Shown in pieces: positions 48,004 to 64,000 of a stretch of DNA of 64,000 nucleotides. The DNA lies in assembly GCA_019693395.1 (NCBI GenBank), contig JAAMXP010002163.1:1-64000 (forward strand), given 5' to 3'. How positions within the stretch are numbered: the stretch's first letter is position 1; each line of letters opens with the position of its first letter. Position numbers and translations under genes: made by a program. Below the pieces are notes generated by a model. The model saw only the letters and a list, made by a program, of their open reading frames with translations, was not told where the DNA came from and ran no database searches. The stretch comes from Ettlia oleoabundans (taxonomy: Eukaryota; Chlorophyta; Chlorophyceae; Chlamydomonadales).

Positions 48004-48349
48004 TATTCACCTTGCAGCAGTATGATTATCACCAAACAATTGCTGCAAGGCTCTCATCAATATCAATAATAGCACGCGCGGGTACAGCGCACGACACGTC
48101 ATCAGGCAAACTGTTGGAGCTCCCAAACAGTCTAAGATGGTTTGAATCACAAGAGATATATGTGGACCTACAAGATGGGTTGCTGTAGATATTCGTCGAA
48201 GTGACCAGGGCAGTAGGTGCCTTTACCTGTGCCTTACGCCGTCGCGGTTGCGCATTGTTGCAAGTAAGCAATATACTGCATCGGCTCTGCTGCGGGAAGC
48301 GGGGTATTAAGCGCCCGGTGGCGCACACAAGTTTGTTCTCCACACGAAG
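48004..48349. promoter_or_regulatory. Probable bidirectional promoter, PDC (-) / glycosyltransferase (+)
   Basis: The PDC start codon (48003, minus) and the proposed glycosyltransferase start (48350, plus) are only about 350 bases apart with no coding between them. Both 5' untranslated regions and promoters must fit here. No specific element is recognised; if the glycosyltransferase starts later, the region is larger. Confidence 0.45.
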
Positions 48350-51300
48350 ATGGCAAGGCTCGGGCTGGCTGGCACTGGACGCGAGGTAACAGTTGCATCT
48401 GGACAGTAGGTTATCAATGTGTTGCCGCACGTGCAGCCGTTTGGCCTGCGGTTTGCCCCAATCGCCCACCCGCTGCGGCTGGCATGGGGGTCGGTGTGAT
48501 GCTTAGTGGGGTATTGAAGATTACAGGATTATGACATGGGGTCTGTTACGTCCAATCATCCCCTCGCATTACACAGGCGGGCTGTGGCACGTACTACTGG
48601 TGGGTGGCAGCCCTGGCCGCGCTGACTGTCATCATTCTGGGTGTTGCGGTGGTGCACGGGACACGAGGCGGCGGTGCCTTAACTGTTCGATTTGGCACCC
48701 ATTCTGTGACGGTTTTGCTGGAGCACCACCCATCCTCAGAAGCTGATGAAGCAACAGCGCACGGTAAGGGATGAGGATCACGCCTTGCGCACACAGCAAC
48801 GCCACCAGGGAAGAAGGGCAGCAGCAGGAGCACTCCACTACAGCAGGAGCAGCAGCGGAGCAACCCTAACACCCATAGTGAAAGACTTCAGGACGTGCAC
48901 GGCACCTGCCTTGCTGCAGATCTTCCTTGCAAGGACAGCGGGTACTGCAGCTTGGGGATCTCCCGGGTGTGGCGGGGTGATGTGGCCACAAATGAGGCGC
49001 TACGAGAAATGCTGGAAGCTGTGTCATACAAAAAGGAGGTGGGTGGCAGGTGTTGATCAGTGGGCATGGTAGCAACATGTTAACAGCAGTTTGAGCACGC
49101 ATGAACAAAACACACCTTGTCGTCGGTATGGTGAACAGGCTAACTGTGTGCTTGCATGCGGTTGTGGGTGGGTGGATGGGTGTGGCCGTTGGTGCGGGAG
49201 GAGGTTACAAACCTGTGCTCGACCTACCTGCTGTTCCTGCGTCACCTGCTTGGAAGTCATTAGATGTAGACGCAGCTGCTGTGATTACCTTGCATGCCTT
49301 GCCTTCTGCATTTTCTGTGCAGATTATTTTCTCAGTCAGCGACCTCAACGGTTACCAATTGGAGATTGGCCTGAACGTAGTCCTGGCTGCGCATTCTCTA
49401 GGTGGGGGAGTGATTACGTAATCATGGAATGCAGGTATACCTGCATCCTTACCGCCCTGGTAGATGCCTGGTGTTTGCTGGCAGATGACTGCCGTTGGGG
49501 GTATTGGTGCTGCCACAAGTATACCTTGCTGCCAGGCTGACTGCTTGCTTCACTTGAGCCGCTTTAGTTTACCAAAGCTGTCCTTCCTGGTTGTTAAACA
49601 GGCTATGGGCACGCTGTGCTCCTGTCTTATGAAGCAGCAGGGTGCTACAGCATCCCAACGCCGCTCAATGAGACCGTGTCATGCATATGGGATTCACGCC
49701 CCATTGTGCAATCCAGCAAACTCGACAATATATACACCAAGCGCTGGTGGGTGCATGTGGAAACTTTGCCGGCAGGCAGCTCAATGGGTTGTTTGTGGCA
49801 GTTTGCCGCATGGCTGCGTGTATTGGGGGAAGGGCTGCCAGTGGCAGTTTGTAGTTCCGGTGCTGTTCATTCCATGGGGACCGCTTATCATTTCGGCACA
49901 ATGCCACATGGTTTGGGCGGGTGGCTTGCCTGTGGCTCTGGCTGCACCCTGGCAGCCAGAAGCAGCTGCAGCCGGCACCAGGCCTATGGAAATTGTTACA
50001 ATCTACAACTTTATCAGGTGTTTTGTGATAGCCAGCACCCAGCCCTGCCATGCATGATTGGTGCTGCCAACCTTTGTACTGCTGTTGCCCATGCAGGGAG
50101 TTTTTTGCGAGGGTTGTCCGTATGGGCTTCAACGCCCTTTCTCTGGACGGAGGTTCGTGGTCTGGCTTACCAAATTTCCTCGTGTTGTTCTGCGCTCTGC
50201 CTTTGTGTGGCTTCTGCTGTTCATTGTAATGGACAAGGCCCCTTATGCTCGAAGACGCCGCACTGGCTCCTGTCTTTAGATCAGGCACCAGGCACCGACG
50301 ATGTGCAGCTCACATTTGTCGTTGGCGCAAGTCAGTCCACCTTGCAATCAACCACGCCAGCCCATGCTGCGTGGTTGTATCTGGCTGGCTGCATGAAGCC
50401 GTCAGTTGCCTACCACTTCTTTGTTGCTATTGGATGCGAGGCCGTGAATTTGCTGCTGGTTCATTCAGCTGCAGTCTATCTATCACAATCCAACTCCCAC
50501 ATCAATGGAGCTGGCTGCTTGGCAGCATGGCTGACTGTGCTGTATGCCTGCTGCCTGCCCTGGCCCCGGCATTCAATTCATGCAGACACGATGATCGTTG
50601 CAGACTTCTACTCTTATGTCAAGTCGCCACCCTTTTCCAGCTACAACCTGCTTACTCAAGATGATGGCGGAGGTACAACTGATGGTTCACTAACTGATGG
50701 CTGCACTGCTTGTCACTATGGTTGGCCACATGCATGGTTGTTGTAGAAGACACAGTCGCTGCTTTTTGCGGGGAAAGCCTGCCAGAGCCGCAGCCTCTGT
50801 GGCATCCTACCTGTTGAGCATGACGTGTACCTCAATTTCAAATAAGTTGTCAGTTAACACCNNCCCCCCCACACACACACCTTCTCATGCTGTGTTCCCA
50901 CCACGCAATGAATTACTCCTCCCTGGCTGTGCAGGGGTGAATTGCGGTGTGGTCTACATCCAGAACGCGCACCCCTCTGGGCCCACAGCCTGGGCAGCGC
51001 TGGAACACCCATACCGCACAAACAGGTGTGAGGAATTCCAAATTTGTATCAAACTTTGTAGTACATGCTTGCCAACGGGTCATTTATCTTCGTATCTTCT
51101 TACAAGAGTCTCCAACCTGCACAGTGAGACGCAACAAACCCCTGACAGCAGCTTCCAGGGGAGCAGCAGCGGCAGCAGGAAGCGTCGTTGTCAGCCACGC
51201 AGAGTACTGTGGAAGGCAACCCAACACATGCACCATGACCAGCAGCCTGCCCTCCTGAAAGGCTCTGCCTACCAGCTCACACGCAGGCCGGCCCCCCTGC

Positions 51301-54300
51301 TCTTTGGTGTCTCAGGCAACGGGAGAATCAAACACACATGCAGTCAGTTTACAAGGACTGGAATTTTGGTGACACTTGGGAGCAACCCTTTTGGAACCAA
51401 GTGGTGAGTGCAGCATCAACTGACAACAGTAGATGGAATAAAGGTGACAGGTGCATCATTCTGGCAGGGGGGTAGCAGCGCAGGCTTCCTGGTTTATTTG
51501 GCTTAACTTCTTTCATTCAGCCTGAACAGTGCATGCATCAAGCATAGGACCCTTAGTAGTTGGCACATTAGCAGTTGGAAGCTAACCCACCCAGTCTTCT
51601 ATCATGTCCCACTCTCTTCCATGCAAGCCGTTGCGTGGTTGCCTCGTCTTTCCTCCCAACCAAAGCGTGCAGGTTGGCAGCGTGACCAATGGCAAGCCTT
51701 ACCACCAGCTTGGCAACGACAGGAGCCCTGAGGAATGGCGGCAGGAGAACGGCGGGTACAGCCTTCACAGCAGGCGGCAGCACCTCAACATCAGCTGGCC
51801 TCCAGAGTGGCGCAACGTGGGTGCTTTTACATCTTCCACGCATGATCGAATGCATTCATGCAGGCAGGCAGGCAGGATGCTGGCAGCCGTGTGGGCTGGG
51901 CAACAGCTGACAGCTGGCTGAAATGCGATGGAGCATGAGCAGATGCGGTTCACTGGGTCATGCCATATGCCTCCTTTGCCCCACCAACATTCAACTGCAG
52001 CGAACCGGCATTGAGTTTGGGCCGCTACAAACCGTGCATAATCTCACGCTGCCGGTCGTTGATGACGCCTGGTGGCAGCGCTACTCAAAATATTTTTATC
52101 CCCCAGAGGAAGGGGAGCTGTCTGATCGTTTTTTCAAGGTGTGTAGGTGCAGCACGGTTAGGGACAGGCAGCTGTGGGGTGTTGTAGCTTGACAGCTGGG
52201 CAGGGCTGTTATTTGCAAGCGCAAACGCTCCCTGTTTGTAGCGCTCTTTGTGCATGTATTGTTGCCTGCATGCTCCCTGTCCTTGCAATGAGTGCAGCTT
52301 GTCCGTGACTCCGTGGACCAACCTTTATTTCAGCTGGGCAAACCTTGGACAGCCTTGGGCCTCCCGGAGGAGAACTTTGCTTTCTTCCCCTGCTGGTTTA
52401 CATGCGCCTATGCCTTCCGTGGCTGGCCCGGCTACTGGGACCTTAAACCCCCGGCAGCGGTGAGTGGAACCAGCTGCCAGCCTGTCCTCTACCCAAAGGG
52501 AGGCACAATCACAGGCTCGCAATGCAGAATCATGGGTCCACCTTCAGCTGCTTCATGTACCTTGTACTGGAACTGCCGCCTGCTGTGGCTGCCAGCACAG
52601 CGTGTCCCATATACGGTCGCTGCTCTGCTGGCTTCCATTCTGAGTGGCCAACACGGGAGCTCGCTTTGGGCCTCGTACGTTGCTTTGGTGTCCAAGGTTT
52701 GGCGGGGTTCACATTGCTGTGTGTTGTACCCGTCGCTGCTACTGGAATGTGTCACCCCAGTGCCTGTCGCACTTTCAAGCGGATGCTACTGCCTCTGCTC
52801 TAGCCTGCAGGTCGTTTTGCACGATGTGTATATACCTGCCCACTCTGGCGACTGGAAGATGTGAGTTGCCAAGGGGGCCCTGCCTTTTGCCCCACGAAGG
52901 GCTGTGTCAGCAAGGAAGCATGATTTCTCCCTTTTCTTCACGTGTGTGCGTCTCATGCTGCAATGGCTGGGTTTCGCCACCAATTTTGCCTCCCATCCGC
53001 CAACCTCTGCCACCCTGCTATTCTTCTCTCTGCAGGTACACCTTCAAAGGCATCAACCTGTGAGTATCACGCATGCATGATGCGCCGCCCATACCAGCAA
53101 GGCACCCGTCCCTGCCTTTGCCTTATCCTCCTGCCACTCCTTCTCCCCCCGCCCCGGACCTTGCCTGGTTTTGCAGTGTTGTTCAGCCCAGCACCTTGCA
53201 AGCCACCACCATTTGCCGCCAGACCACCCCTCGCAATGGCTACCACCATTCAAGTTAATCACGGCTGCACCTGCCGCCTGTTGCAGTTTTCAATGGGAGG
53301 CGACTGAGGCTGTTCGAGGCCACAATGTGCTGGGTCTGCCAGACCCCAAGCTGCTCATGCTGGCTCCAGGGGTGCAGCTGTACAGCCAGACGGAGCAAAC
53401 GTTCCTGGAGGACGTCAAACAGGTGGGTAAAGGCAGGGTCGGAACAGTCACGTAACTGTAGGGTCCGGAACAATTGTGTTGTTCGTGGTGTATATTGGCA
53501 AGGCTCGGTTGTGCGGCACGTCAGCCAGCTTTGCTGGTTTGCAACAAATGCAATCTTTATGTTGAACATGCCTCATCTTATGTGCCTGCCGACGTTCCCG
53601 CATTTCTTCTGTCGCACCCGCAGCTGGTGCGGCTGGCAGACATGATGGGGCGACAGCTGGTGGTGCCTAACCCGCCCTGCGACAGCATGTGGGTGGGGGT
53701 GTGGCGGAATCAGGAGCAGACCTGGCTACCAGTGTGGGAATACAACTACGAGGGAATTCAGGCAAGCTTCCCACTACCCACCTATCCATCACCCATCAGT
53801 CACATGCCAGCTGACAGGCAGCCCTGCTGTTGGCGGCTGCTCCTGCTGCTGCCAGCCCACATTAGCCGTCACAGCTTCCCACCCACATGCAACGTGCATC
53901 ACGATTGGTGGTATTGATGTGGTAGATATTTAAATGGGGGTTGATCCTGTGACTTTGGGCCTAAATGCAACAAGTTTTCATTCCAATTTCTATCTGCATG
54001 CTGGCATCATGCAATAGTGCGGCATCCTCTACCAGTACTGGGACAGCCCCCCAAACGGAACCGCTTACATTCCTGCTGCGTGCTGCTGCAGGTGCTGCAA
54101 TTCTACGACAGATTGCGGCCTGGCAACCATACTTACTGCCATTGGATCCGGAGCGTCGAGAGGAGGTGCACTGAAGTAGCACCCGCCTACGCTGATACTG
54201 TTGCATTTCTTGAACGCTGGCCAAACCGCGAGCAGGCCACCCCCACGGAACGCAACACGCTATGGCATGCCGAGTGGCAGGCAGCTGGGGGCGCTGCCGG

Positions 54301-54571
54301 GCCACCGCCTAGCCCTCCTGCTGTTATCGTCACGCCACGGCCAGAGATTGCTGTCGCCAATGCAGAGGCAGTGGTTGAAGCCGCTGCTGCCTTCGCTGAC
54401 TGGACAGTGTTGTTCCTGGGCGCTGTGCCGAAGCTGGGCAGTGCCAGCACGCTGCGCCCGCTGAGTGACCAGCACAAGCAGTGCTGGCTGTTTGCTGATC
54501 CACCGCCGCAGCTGGATCCCTTGGGCTCAGCGGGCGAAAGCCGGCAGAGGTGGCTGAATGGCACGCTATGA
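48350..54571 (+). CDS. Type II membrane glycosyltransferase (nucleotide-diphospho-sugar transferase, GT77-like)
   Basis: Phase-consistent exons: 48350-48385 (tentative), 48577-48763, 48920-49038, 49323-49401, 49602-49746, 50097-50152, 50586-50672, 50935-51025, a gap not settled (51119-51403), 51673-51816, 52001-52138, 52298-52459, 52811-52860, 53036-53059, 53287-53422, 53624-53761, 54092-54571. Exon 2 encodes one N-terminal membrane anchor (YYWWVAALAALTVIILGVAV), as in Golgi type II enzymes. The catalytic core has IIFSVSDLNGYQLEIGLN, a DxD metal site in LDGDTMIVADFY, and VNCGVVYIQNAHPSGPTAW, typical of the nucleotide-diphospho-sugar transferase fold. LVRLADMMGRQLVVPNPP follows. The 160-aa last exon is Ala/Pro-rich. 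The donor sugar and acceptor are unknown; a role in cell-wall or glycoprotein glycans is inference. The total is about 700-800 aa. The last intron has a GC donor (53762). Confidence 0.72.
50862..50880 (+). other. Two undetermined bases and a short AC repeat
   Basis: Positions 50862-50863 are N, followed by seven C and (AC)5 at 50871-50880. They fall in an intron of the glycosyltransferase gene and mark an assembly uncertainty in simple sequence. Confidence 0.95.
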
Positions 54572-55135
54572 CCCAGCTATTTTGGGCCAACTGTTTACCG
54601 TCTACTTCGTGCATGGCTGTTCTACTTTTTACACCATCACTGGCTAGTCAATGACTAGGTTCAAGATAATGCATGTAACCACTTTGCTGAACGGCCAACA
54701 ATGTGGCATGAGACGCAAAAATAGCAAGCACTGTCTGCGCATGTAAAGGCAGACTGCAGAAGAGTAACCTTAAAAGCAGCACTGCAAAATTTGTTGGGCA
54801 GATACCAAATAGTGCATGAGTGTTGCAGCAAAACGACCCTTCTCCCACCTGGCACATGAAGAGTTTCCATTCACATTTCGTCGCAGGTTGATGCAAAGTA
54901 CAGGGCGTCAGCCCTGCAGGAATACTGGTTGACTATCCTGCTGCCGCTGATCGGCAAGCGAGCCCACTCAGCACGCAAGCATCCTGGCGGAGCAGCTTTG
55001 TACCAAACCAACAAGCCTATACCCTACGTCTAGGGCAGTGCAGCACATTGAAGTGTCACACTCCAATGCCGGTTGCTGAGCACCACCTTCGTGGCAGGCC
55101 CGTCTAACTTCTTGCTGCTAAGATTTAGCGCTGTC
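54572..55135. other. Intergenic between convergent genes
   Basis: Holds the 3' ends of the glycosyltransferase (+) and GDH (-) transcripts, including the TGTAA at 54674. No coding signal is seen. Confidence 0.5.
54674..54678 (+). other. Candidate TGTAA poly(A) signal
   Basis: TGTAA lies 103 bases after the glycosyltransferase stop, a good position for a green-algal poly(A) signal. Confidence 0.5.
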
Positions 55136-59335
<4,200 letters not shown>

Positions 59336-60393
59336 GCTCCCTAATAGAAACCGAGAGCCAACCGGCAGGCACCCGTCCACAAAGCTTGGATCGAGGGGTC
59401 GTTGCGCACGGTAGCACCGAGGACGGCGCGCCGAGTAATCAAAATTTTGGGAGTAACATCAGCAGGCTGACCGCTGTTCCGGTTTGATCAGCCGCGTCAC
59501 TCTGCCAGCTGGCCGCCAGCTGGCCGCCACCGCCAGTTGCCGCTGCGCAAGCCTATCAAGTACCTGAGCCTCAGCAGCGACGAATATCGCAGATCACAAC
59601 AGGAAGACACAACTGGTTGATCCAAGTAAGTGAACTCGCTATACTGCAGCATTTGAAAGGGACTCAGTGCTGACGCTGTCTCAGCGCTGCCACTGCCGCA
59701 CGCTGCCACCTTGCACCGCGGCCTGCACATGCAGACACAATTGCTCCAGCCCTTGTCCCGAGTATCTTGTGAGCCAGATGCTATTCTCGATTGCCTAAGT
59801 TACAAACAAGGCAGGGAAAATACCGGGTAGAGCGGCCAAAAATTTGGCACGTGCAGAACCCGGGCATAAAAAACAGGGGTTGTGACTTGAGGTGCAGGTT
59901 GCAAAAATAAATTGGTGAAGATAGGCCCTAGCATAAACATCAACAAAAATAATCATGTCAAGGATGGCACACAGTTGGATAACTCTTGAAGGGTGCAGCA
60001 CCAGGCCCAAGGCTGCTGGTGCAAGCAGACGGTCGTGAGGCACATAAGGGGGAAAACCTGTAACTTGGGGGCAACGCGCTTACTGAAGCGCCGTTCATCG
60101 AGCGTTGTAAGTTTTGTTTCAGTCAAACATAGTAACCTATTTTACCAGGATATGGCAGTCAAGTATCAAAACCATTTAGAGGGGTCGAGAAGTAATCAGT
60201 TGGAAATAGGAGAAGCGATCATAAAGCCATTGTTCACAAAAATGAGCATTGCATATGATATAACTATATCATCACACATACCATAATACGTGCCTGCCCC
60301 GGTGCAAGCTGTAGTCCACTTCCATTACCCCAGCAAAGGTGCAGCTGAGCGGGCGTTGGCTGATTCCGCGTCCATTGTGTCGGTCAGCAATTG
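59336..60393. other. Intergenic between two minus-strand genes
   Basis: The GDH promoter is nearest 59336. From about 59780 to 60390 the sequence is AT-rich and looks like the 3' region of the protease gene. TTACA at 59800-59804 is a possible but distant minus-strand TGTAA. No gene is recognised. Confidence 0.45.
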
Positions 60394-63300
60394 TCACTGG
60401 TGCTGCGTCCTGGTGGGGTAGAACAGGTTGCCATACATGTTGCAAGTGCCAGGGGAGTTGGCGGCAGACTGGTAGGCAATGCGGATGTAGCCGTTCTCGC
60501 CCCAGTTGGTGCCCCAGCTGTTTTTCACGATCCTGCAGGCAGGCAGACAGCCATGCTGGCAGGATTAATGGTCTATGAGCAGTGCTGGCGCTACTAAACC
60601 AGCGGTCGAAGCTAATAGCTGGAAGACGAGCAGGCACTGGACTCAAGCTATCCTTATGCCAGCTGTCAGCGGCTTACCAGTGGTGGGTATTGGCGCCGCC
60701 ACTGTTGCTCCAGCCAACAACCTGAAGAAAACGGGAGGCAAAACATGCACTGGTCGTTCCAGCATCGCAAACACTTGGGTGCTGGGTGGTTTGCTGCTGT
60801 GGCTGTTGCACCTACTGCCCTGACTGGGTAGCAAAGAGATAGCATGATACCAGCATCTGCTGCCACCTCGATGAGGAAGAAGCCTTGCTGCAAGGCATGC
60901 GTGGTAGTCTGCGCAGATCACGGTCACCAGGAATCCTCACCGTGACAGCGTGGTTGATAGCACCATTGCACGCGGCATCGCCAGTGTAGACGCCACCAGC
61001 ATAGTCCTGCACCAAAAGCCAGGATGATGGAGGGTGTCATGTGCACAGCTGGCAGTGCCGTGCATGAGATTCAGCAAGTGCTGGGCCATAATACCAGGCA
61101 GGCTGGAACTTCAGGGCAGCTGCGGTAATACTTTGCTGCCGAGCGTGAGGGCCACAGACATGAATGCACATTGCTTTGTGGGTCAAAGCTATAGGCCACT
61201 GTGCAGGCTTGGGTGGCACCTGGAAAGACTGGGACACCCGCAGGTAGCTGACCACAGGGCTCTCCCACCAGATAGCCTGCACCGAGGAACTGGTTCAACT
61301 GTTGACTTTTCCTTGCTAGCTATAGCTGCAAGCATCCTGGTGTGTTTAAACATATTTGCAAGATTTGGTGGTGAGGGGAGGCCAGCCCATGAGTCAGGGG
61401 CAGCTGGCAGCAGCTGCAGGCAGCTTGCGCATCTGAGAGACGGCTCTTCGGGCTTTCGCAAGCCCGAACAGCAAAGCAGCCATGGCAGCATTGCTCAGCT
61501 TGCCTCAGATGTGGCAATTTTCTTGTAGGCCTGGCCAAAACTGTGACTCACCTTCTTCAGCTCGTAAGGCATCCTGGGAGTCACGATTCTGAAGGCGGTG
61601 GGGTTGCTGGTCCTGATGCGGTAGCCGTTTGCCGGAACCGTGTACGTGTTTATGGTTGCGGTTGGGCAGGCAGCACGCACCGCTGCGGCACCAACGGCCA
61701 TTTAAAGGTCAAACGGTTATTTGACATGCAGTCATGCATATGGGAAGGGCAGGCGGCAGGAAGAGGAAAAGGCACAGCTGGACATAGCGGGGCAAATTGG
61801 AGCAGCACAGCATGAAGCAGTTCACACAAGAATGCAACCTTGGTAATGCGCATATATACCTGTGTAGGGCATGGTTGCCTCCCGGGTGTTAACCTTGGAC
61901 CGCAGGTAGTTGAAGGCCTCCTGGCTCCAACCGCCTGCAGCAGATGACGGCCATAACAGAAGGCTGCTGGGTGTCACACGGTATGGCCATGTCATGTGTG
62001 CCCCACCGCAGCTTCCTGCGGGCCCCAGCCCACAACAAACCCATATGAGCCTGCCACACACTGGCAGGCTGCTTGCACTGTTGGCGGATGCAAAAAAGCG
62101 CAAAAGCACGACCTTCACAGCAAGGTGTATGGCTGGAGAGGAGGCATCAGCGTATGTTGTGCGCATTCTGACTTTGCTGAACCAGGTTGCCTTCCCAGCC
62201 TGGTCGTCGCTTACCAGAGCAGCCGTTGCTGTTGTATGCGCCACTGACGCTCCAGTGCACGCAGTTGAGGATCTGCAGGAGGGTGAAACAGGGCTAAGTG
62301 TGGGTTAGTAGACTACATAGCCAGGGCTTGCGATTTGCGTGAGGGAGGCAGCCTGGGGATTTGTGACCCTAATGCGTTGTGAGATACACGAGAGATGTGG
62401 AGGGGGTGGGCAGACGGTCACCCGCAAACCAGTCAGTTGCAGCAGCGGCTCAGCCTGCCTGCTGCTCGCTCTGGTCGATGGGGAATGTAGTGGTGTTTTT
62501 GCCAGAGTCAATCAGCAGCCTGGACTCGAAAGCCGCCAGCGCAGCAAATGCCCAGCAGGAACCGCAAGCACTGCAGGCAAAGACAAGAGAACAAAAGGAA
62601 ACCCGCAGTTTGTGCCAGGAGGTGGGAATGGGGGTGTGGATCAATGAGCAGCAACAAAGCTGCCAGAGGCAAGCAGGACGGGGTGGCTGTGGTGGCCCTC
62701 CTGTGCTACTATGTGCTATCCCAATAGGTGTTCCGGTAAGCACTACCTACAATATCATTTGATGGCCATGATGGCCTTGCAGCATCAGAAAGGTTAAGCT
62801 TACCCCTGGTTCTTCACCGGCGTCACTTTGCCACGGGTGTGCCAGTCAAAGGATGTGGGAGGGAACAGATGGATGGGCAGGGCGAGCTTGTAGGGGGTTG
62901 GCAGGGTGGGGATCCTAAGCTTTGGGGAAATTAGGTGGGCAGACGCAAACTGCGCAAAGGTCATGTCGCTGAACTGGTTGAGACCCGCCTGCATCGGGGG
63001 CAACGGTGGAAGCTTGACAGATTGGTGCCATCGATTTTGAGGCAAGTGGTGGCAAGGAAGGGGCATGCGTGTGTTAGGGGAAGCGCGCATGCCTCGCTAC
63101 TTCACTGGTGTATCAGACCTCTAGATCACTGATCTGTGACAAGGAAGGGCCAGCTAAACGGCGAATCTACATTCATCGGTACCGGCACTGCTGCCGCTAG
63201 CACTGGCAGTAGATGCAATGCCTCTGCACAGCGGCACGCTCACCACCCAGGAGAGGCTTGTGTTTCTATTGATGGCAGCGATGCGGTCAAGAGCCTGGTT

Positions 63301-63844
63301 GAACAGGGTGCGGTCGCTTGTCTTCTTGTTGAACTTGGTCTTGAAGCTGTTGTGCAGGCTGTCTAGCACCTGGATGGCGGTTGCGTTCTGGTTCTGCAGG
63401 CGCCAAAAGGATGTGCACGGTGCAGTTCACCGCTGTGAAGTCAGGGTGCGAGTCATATATTTCTGATAGTGACCGGTATGTATAACAGCAAAGCCAAGAT
63501 TTGTCATCTCCAAACCAGCTAGCGCACGCGCCAGCCATATGTGGCTGAGTACGGCGGTCACCGAGGGGGCGCTGGGCGGTGACGCTGGCAGCTGGTCCAG
63601 CTCAGGGCCCCAACAGCAAACTCGCCTTAGCAAGCTGCAGCACGGCAGCCAGTTCCAGGCTCTTCGCGCGGACTTGGGAAAGGCTCAGGGTGCGGGTGTT
63701 CATCAGGGACGCCAGGTTCAGCTTGTAGATGTCGAGAGTGAAGCCTTGGGGCAGTGTAAACTGCTGCCAAGAGGCGGGCTTCAGCTCTCGCGTCTCAACA
63801 GAGACGGCGGCGAGCGCCAGCAAGATGCAAACACACAGGCGCAT
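60394..63844 (-). CDS. Papain-like cysteine protease (C1A) with signal peptide and I29 propeptide
   Basis: Eleven exons close in frame to 411 aa: 63844-63626, 63393-63244, 62988-62804, 62570-62459, 62272-62215, 61934-61860, 61682-61552, 61276-61220, 61006-60941, 60721-60678, 60532-60394. A signal peptide (MRLCVCILLALAAVSVETRE) precedes an unusual ~50-residue extension. An I29-type inhibitory propeptide follows (KTKFNKK to GLNQFSDMTFAQF). The mature enzyme begins near FDWHTRGKVTPVKNQG. Catalytic residues are visible: Gln in VKNQG, Cys in ACGSCWAFAA, His in INHAVTV and Asn in KNSWGTNWGENGY. SEQQILNCV replaces the more usual LSEQ-LVDC. It is probably secreted or lysosomal/vacuolar. The start at 63844 places the signal peptide at the N terminus; an in-frame ATG at 63967 would bury it. 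Introns 1 (donor 63625) and 4 (donor 62458) are GC-AG. Confidence 0.94.
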
Positions 63845-64000
63845 AACACTAGTGCACCGGCCGTGGGTCGTTGTAAGGAGCCAGATCTCAGTCCAATCAC
63901 AGCTTGTAAAGCACAAAATGGCAGCTTTGGCCTGCCATATGCCCGGTTTTATGCCCTTCCGTGACACGCGGCTGACACGTCAAATGCCGCGGACGGAAAC

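Noticed and set aside
49616..50746. The longest open frame in the window, 376 codons on the plus strand
   Set aside because: It starts inside one glycosyltransferase exon and then reads through introns. The catalytic motifs lie in other frames and join by good splice sites, so the long frame is accidental.

Overview
The window is nuclear DNA of a eukaryote, most likely a chlorophyte green alga (a trebouxiophyte-like genome is my best guess). Nearly every gene is cut into many short exons. Introns mostly end in (C)TGCAG, GC content is moderately high, and several plus-strand genes are followed by TGTAA, the usual green-algal poly(A) signal. The encoded families are plant-like: a CRTISO-like chloroplast oxidoreductase, a plant-type half-size ABCA transporter, a VEN4/SAMHD1-type protein and a plant-type glutamate dehydrogenase. 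I saw no rRNA, tRNA, CRISPR array, transposon coding region or virus. I joined exons by hand, checking splice sites and reading phase. Seven genes have a model that closes in frame from start to stop with recognisable family motifs throughout: CRTISO-like 576 aa, SDR 275 aa, enoyl-CoA hydratase 300 aa, VEN4-like 560 aa, pyruvate decarboxylase 580 aa, glutamate dehydrogenase 454 aa and papain-like protease 411 aa. The triple ubiquitin-like protein (325 aa) also closes in frame.

Layout, left to right: partial FAD monooxygenase (-, runs off the left edge); CRTISO-like FAD oxidoreductase (+); short-chain dehydrogenase (+); BTB-domain protein (-); peroxisomal enoyl-CoA hydratase ending in SKL (-); an unresolved stretch; a 9.7-kb ABCA transporter gene (-); two neighbouring single-pass membrane proteins of unknown family (-,-); a protein with three ubiquitin-like domains and a hydrophobic segment (+); a possible small gene (+); VEN4/SAMHD1-like HD-domain dNTPase (+); pyruvate decarboxylase (-); a type II membrane glycosyltransferase with a DxD motif (+); glutamate dehydrogenase with a mitochondrial presequence (-); and a secreted C1A cysteine protease (-).

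The genes do not form an operon or an obvious cluster; this is ordinary eukaryotic gene order. Convergent pairs are SDR/BTB, VEN4/PDC (309 bases between stops) and glycosyltransferase/GDH. PDC and the glycosyltransferase are divergent with only about 350 bases between start codons. Metabolic themes include carotenoid-type oxidoreduction in the plastid, peroxisomal fatty-acid turnover, fermentation (PDC), nitrogen/carbon balance (GDH) and dNTP control (VEN4).

The most unusual signals are a high share of GC-AG introns (ten among roughly 100 phase-checked introns, in seven genes), two 13-base microexons in the PDC gene, and the triple ubiquitin-like membrane protein.
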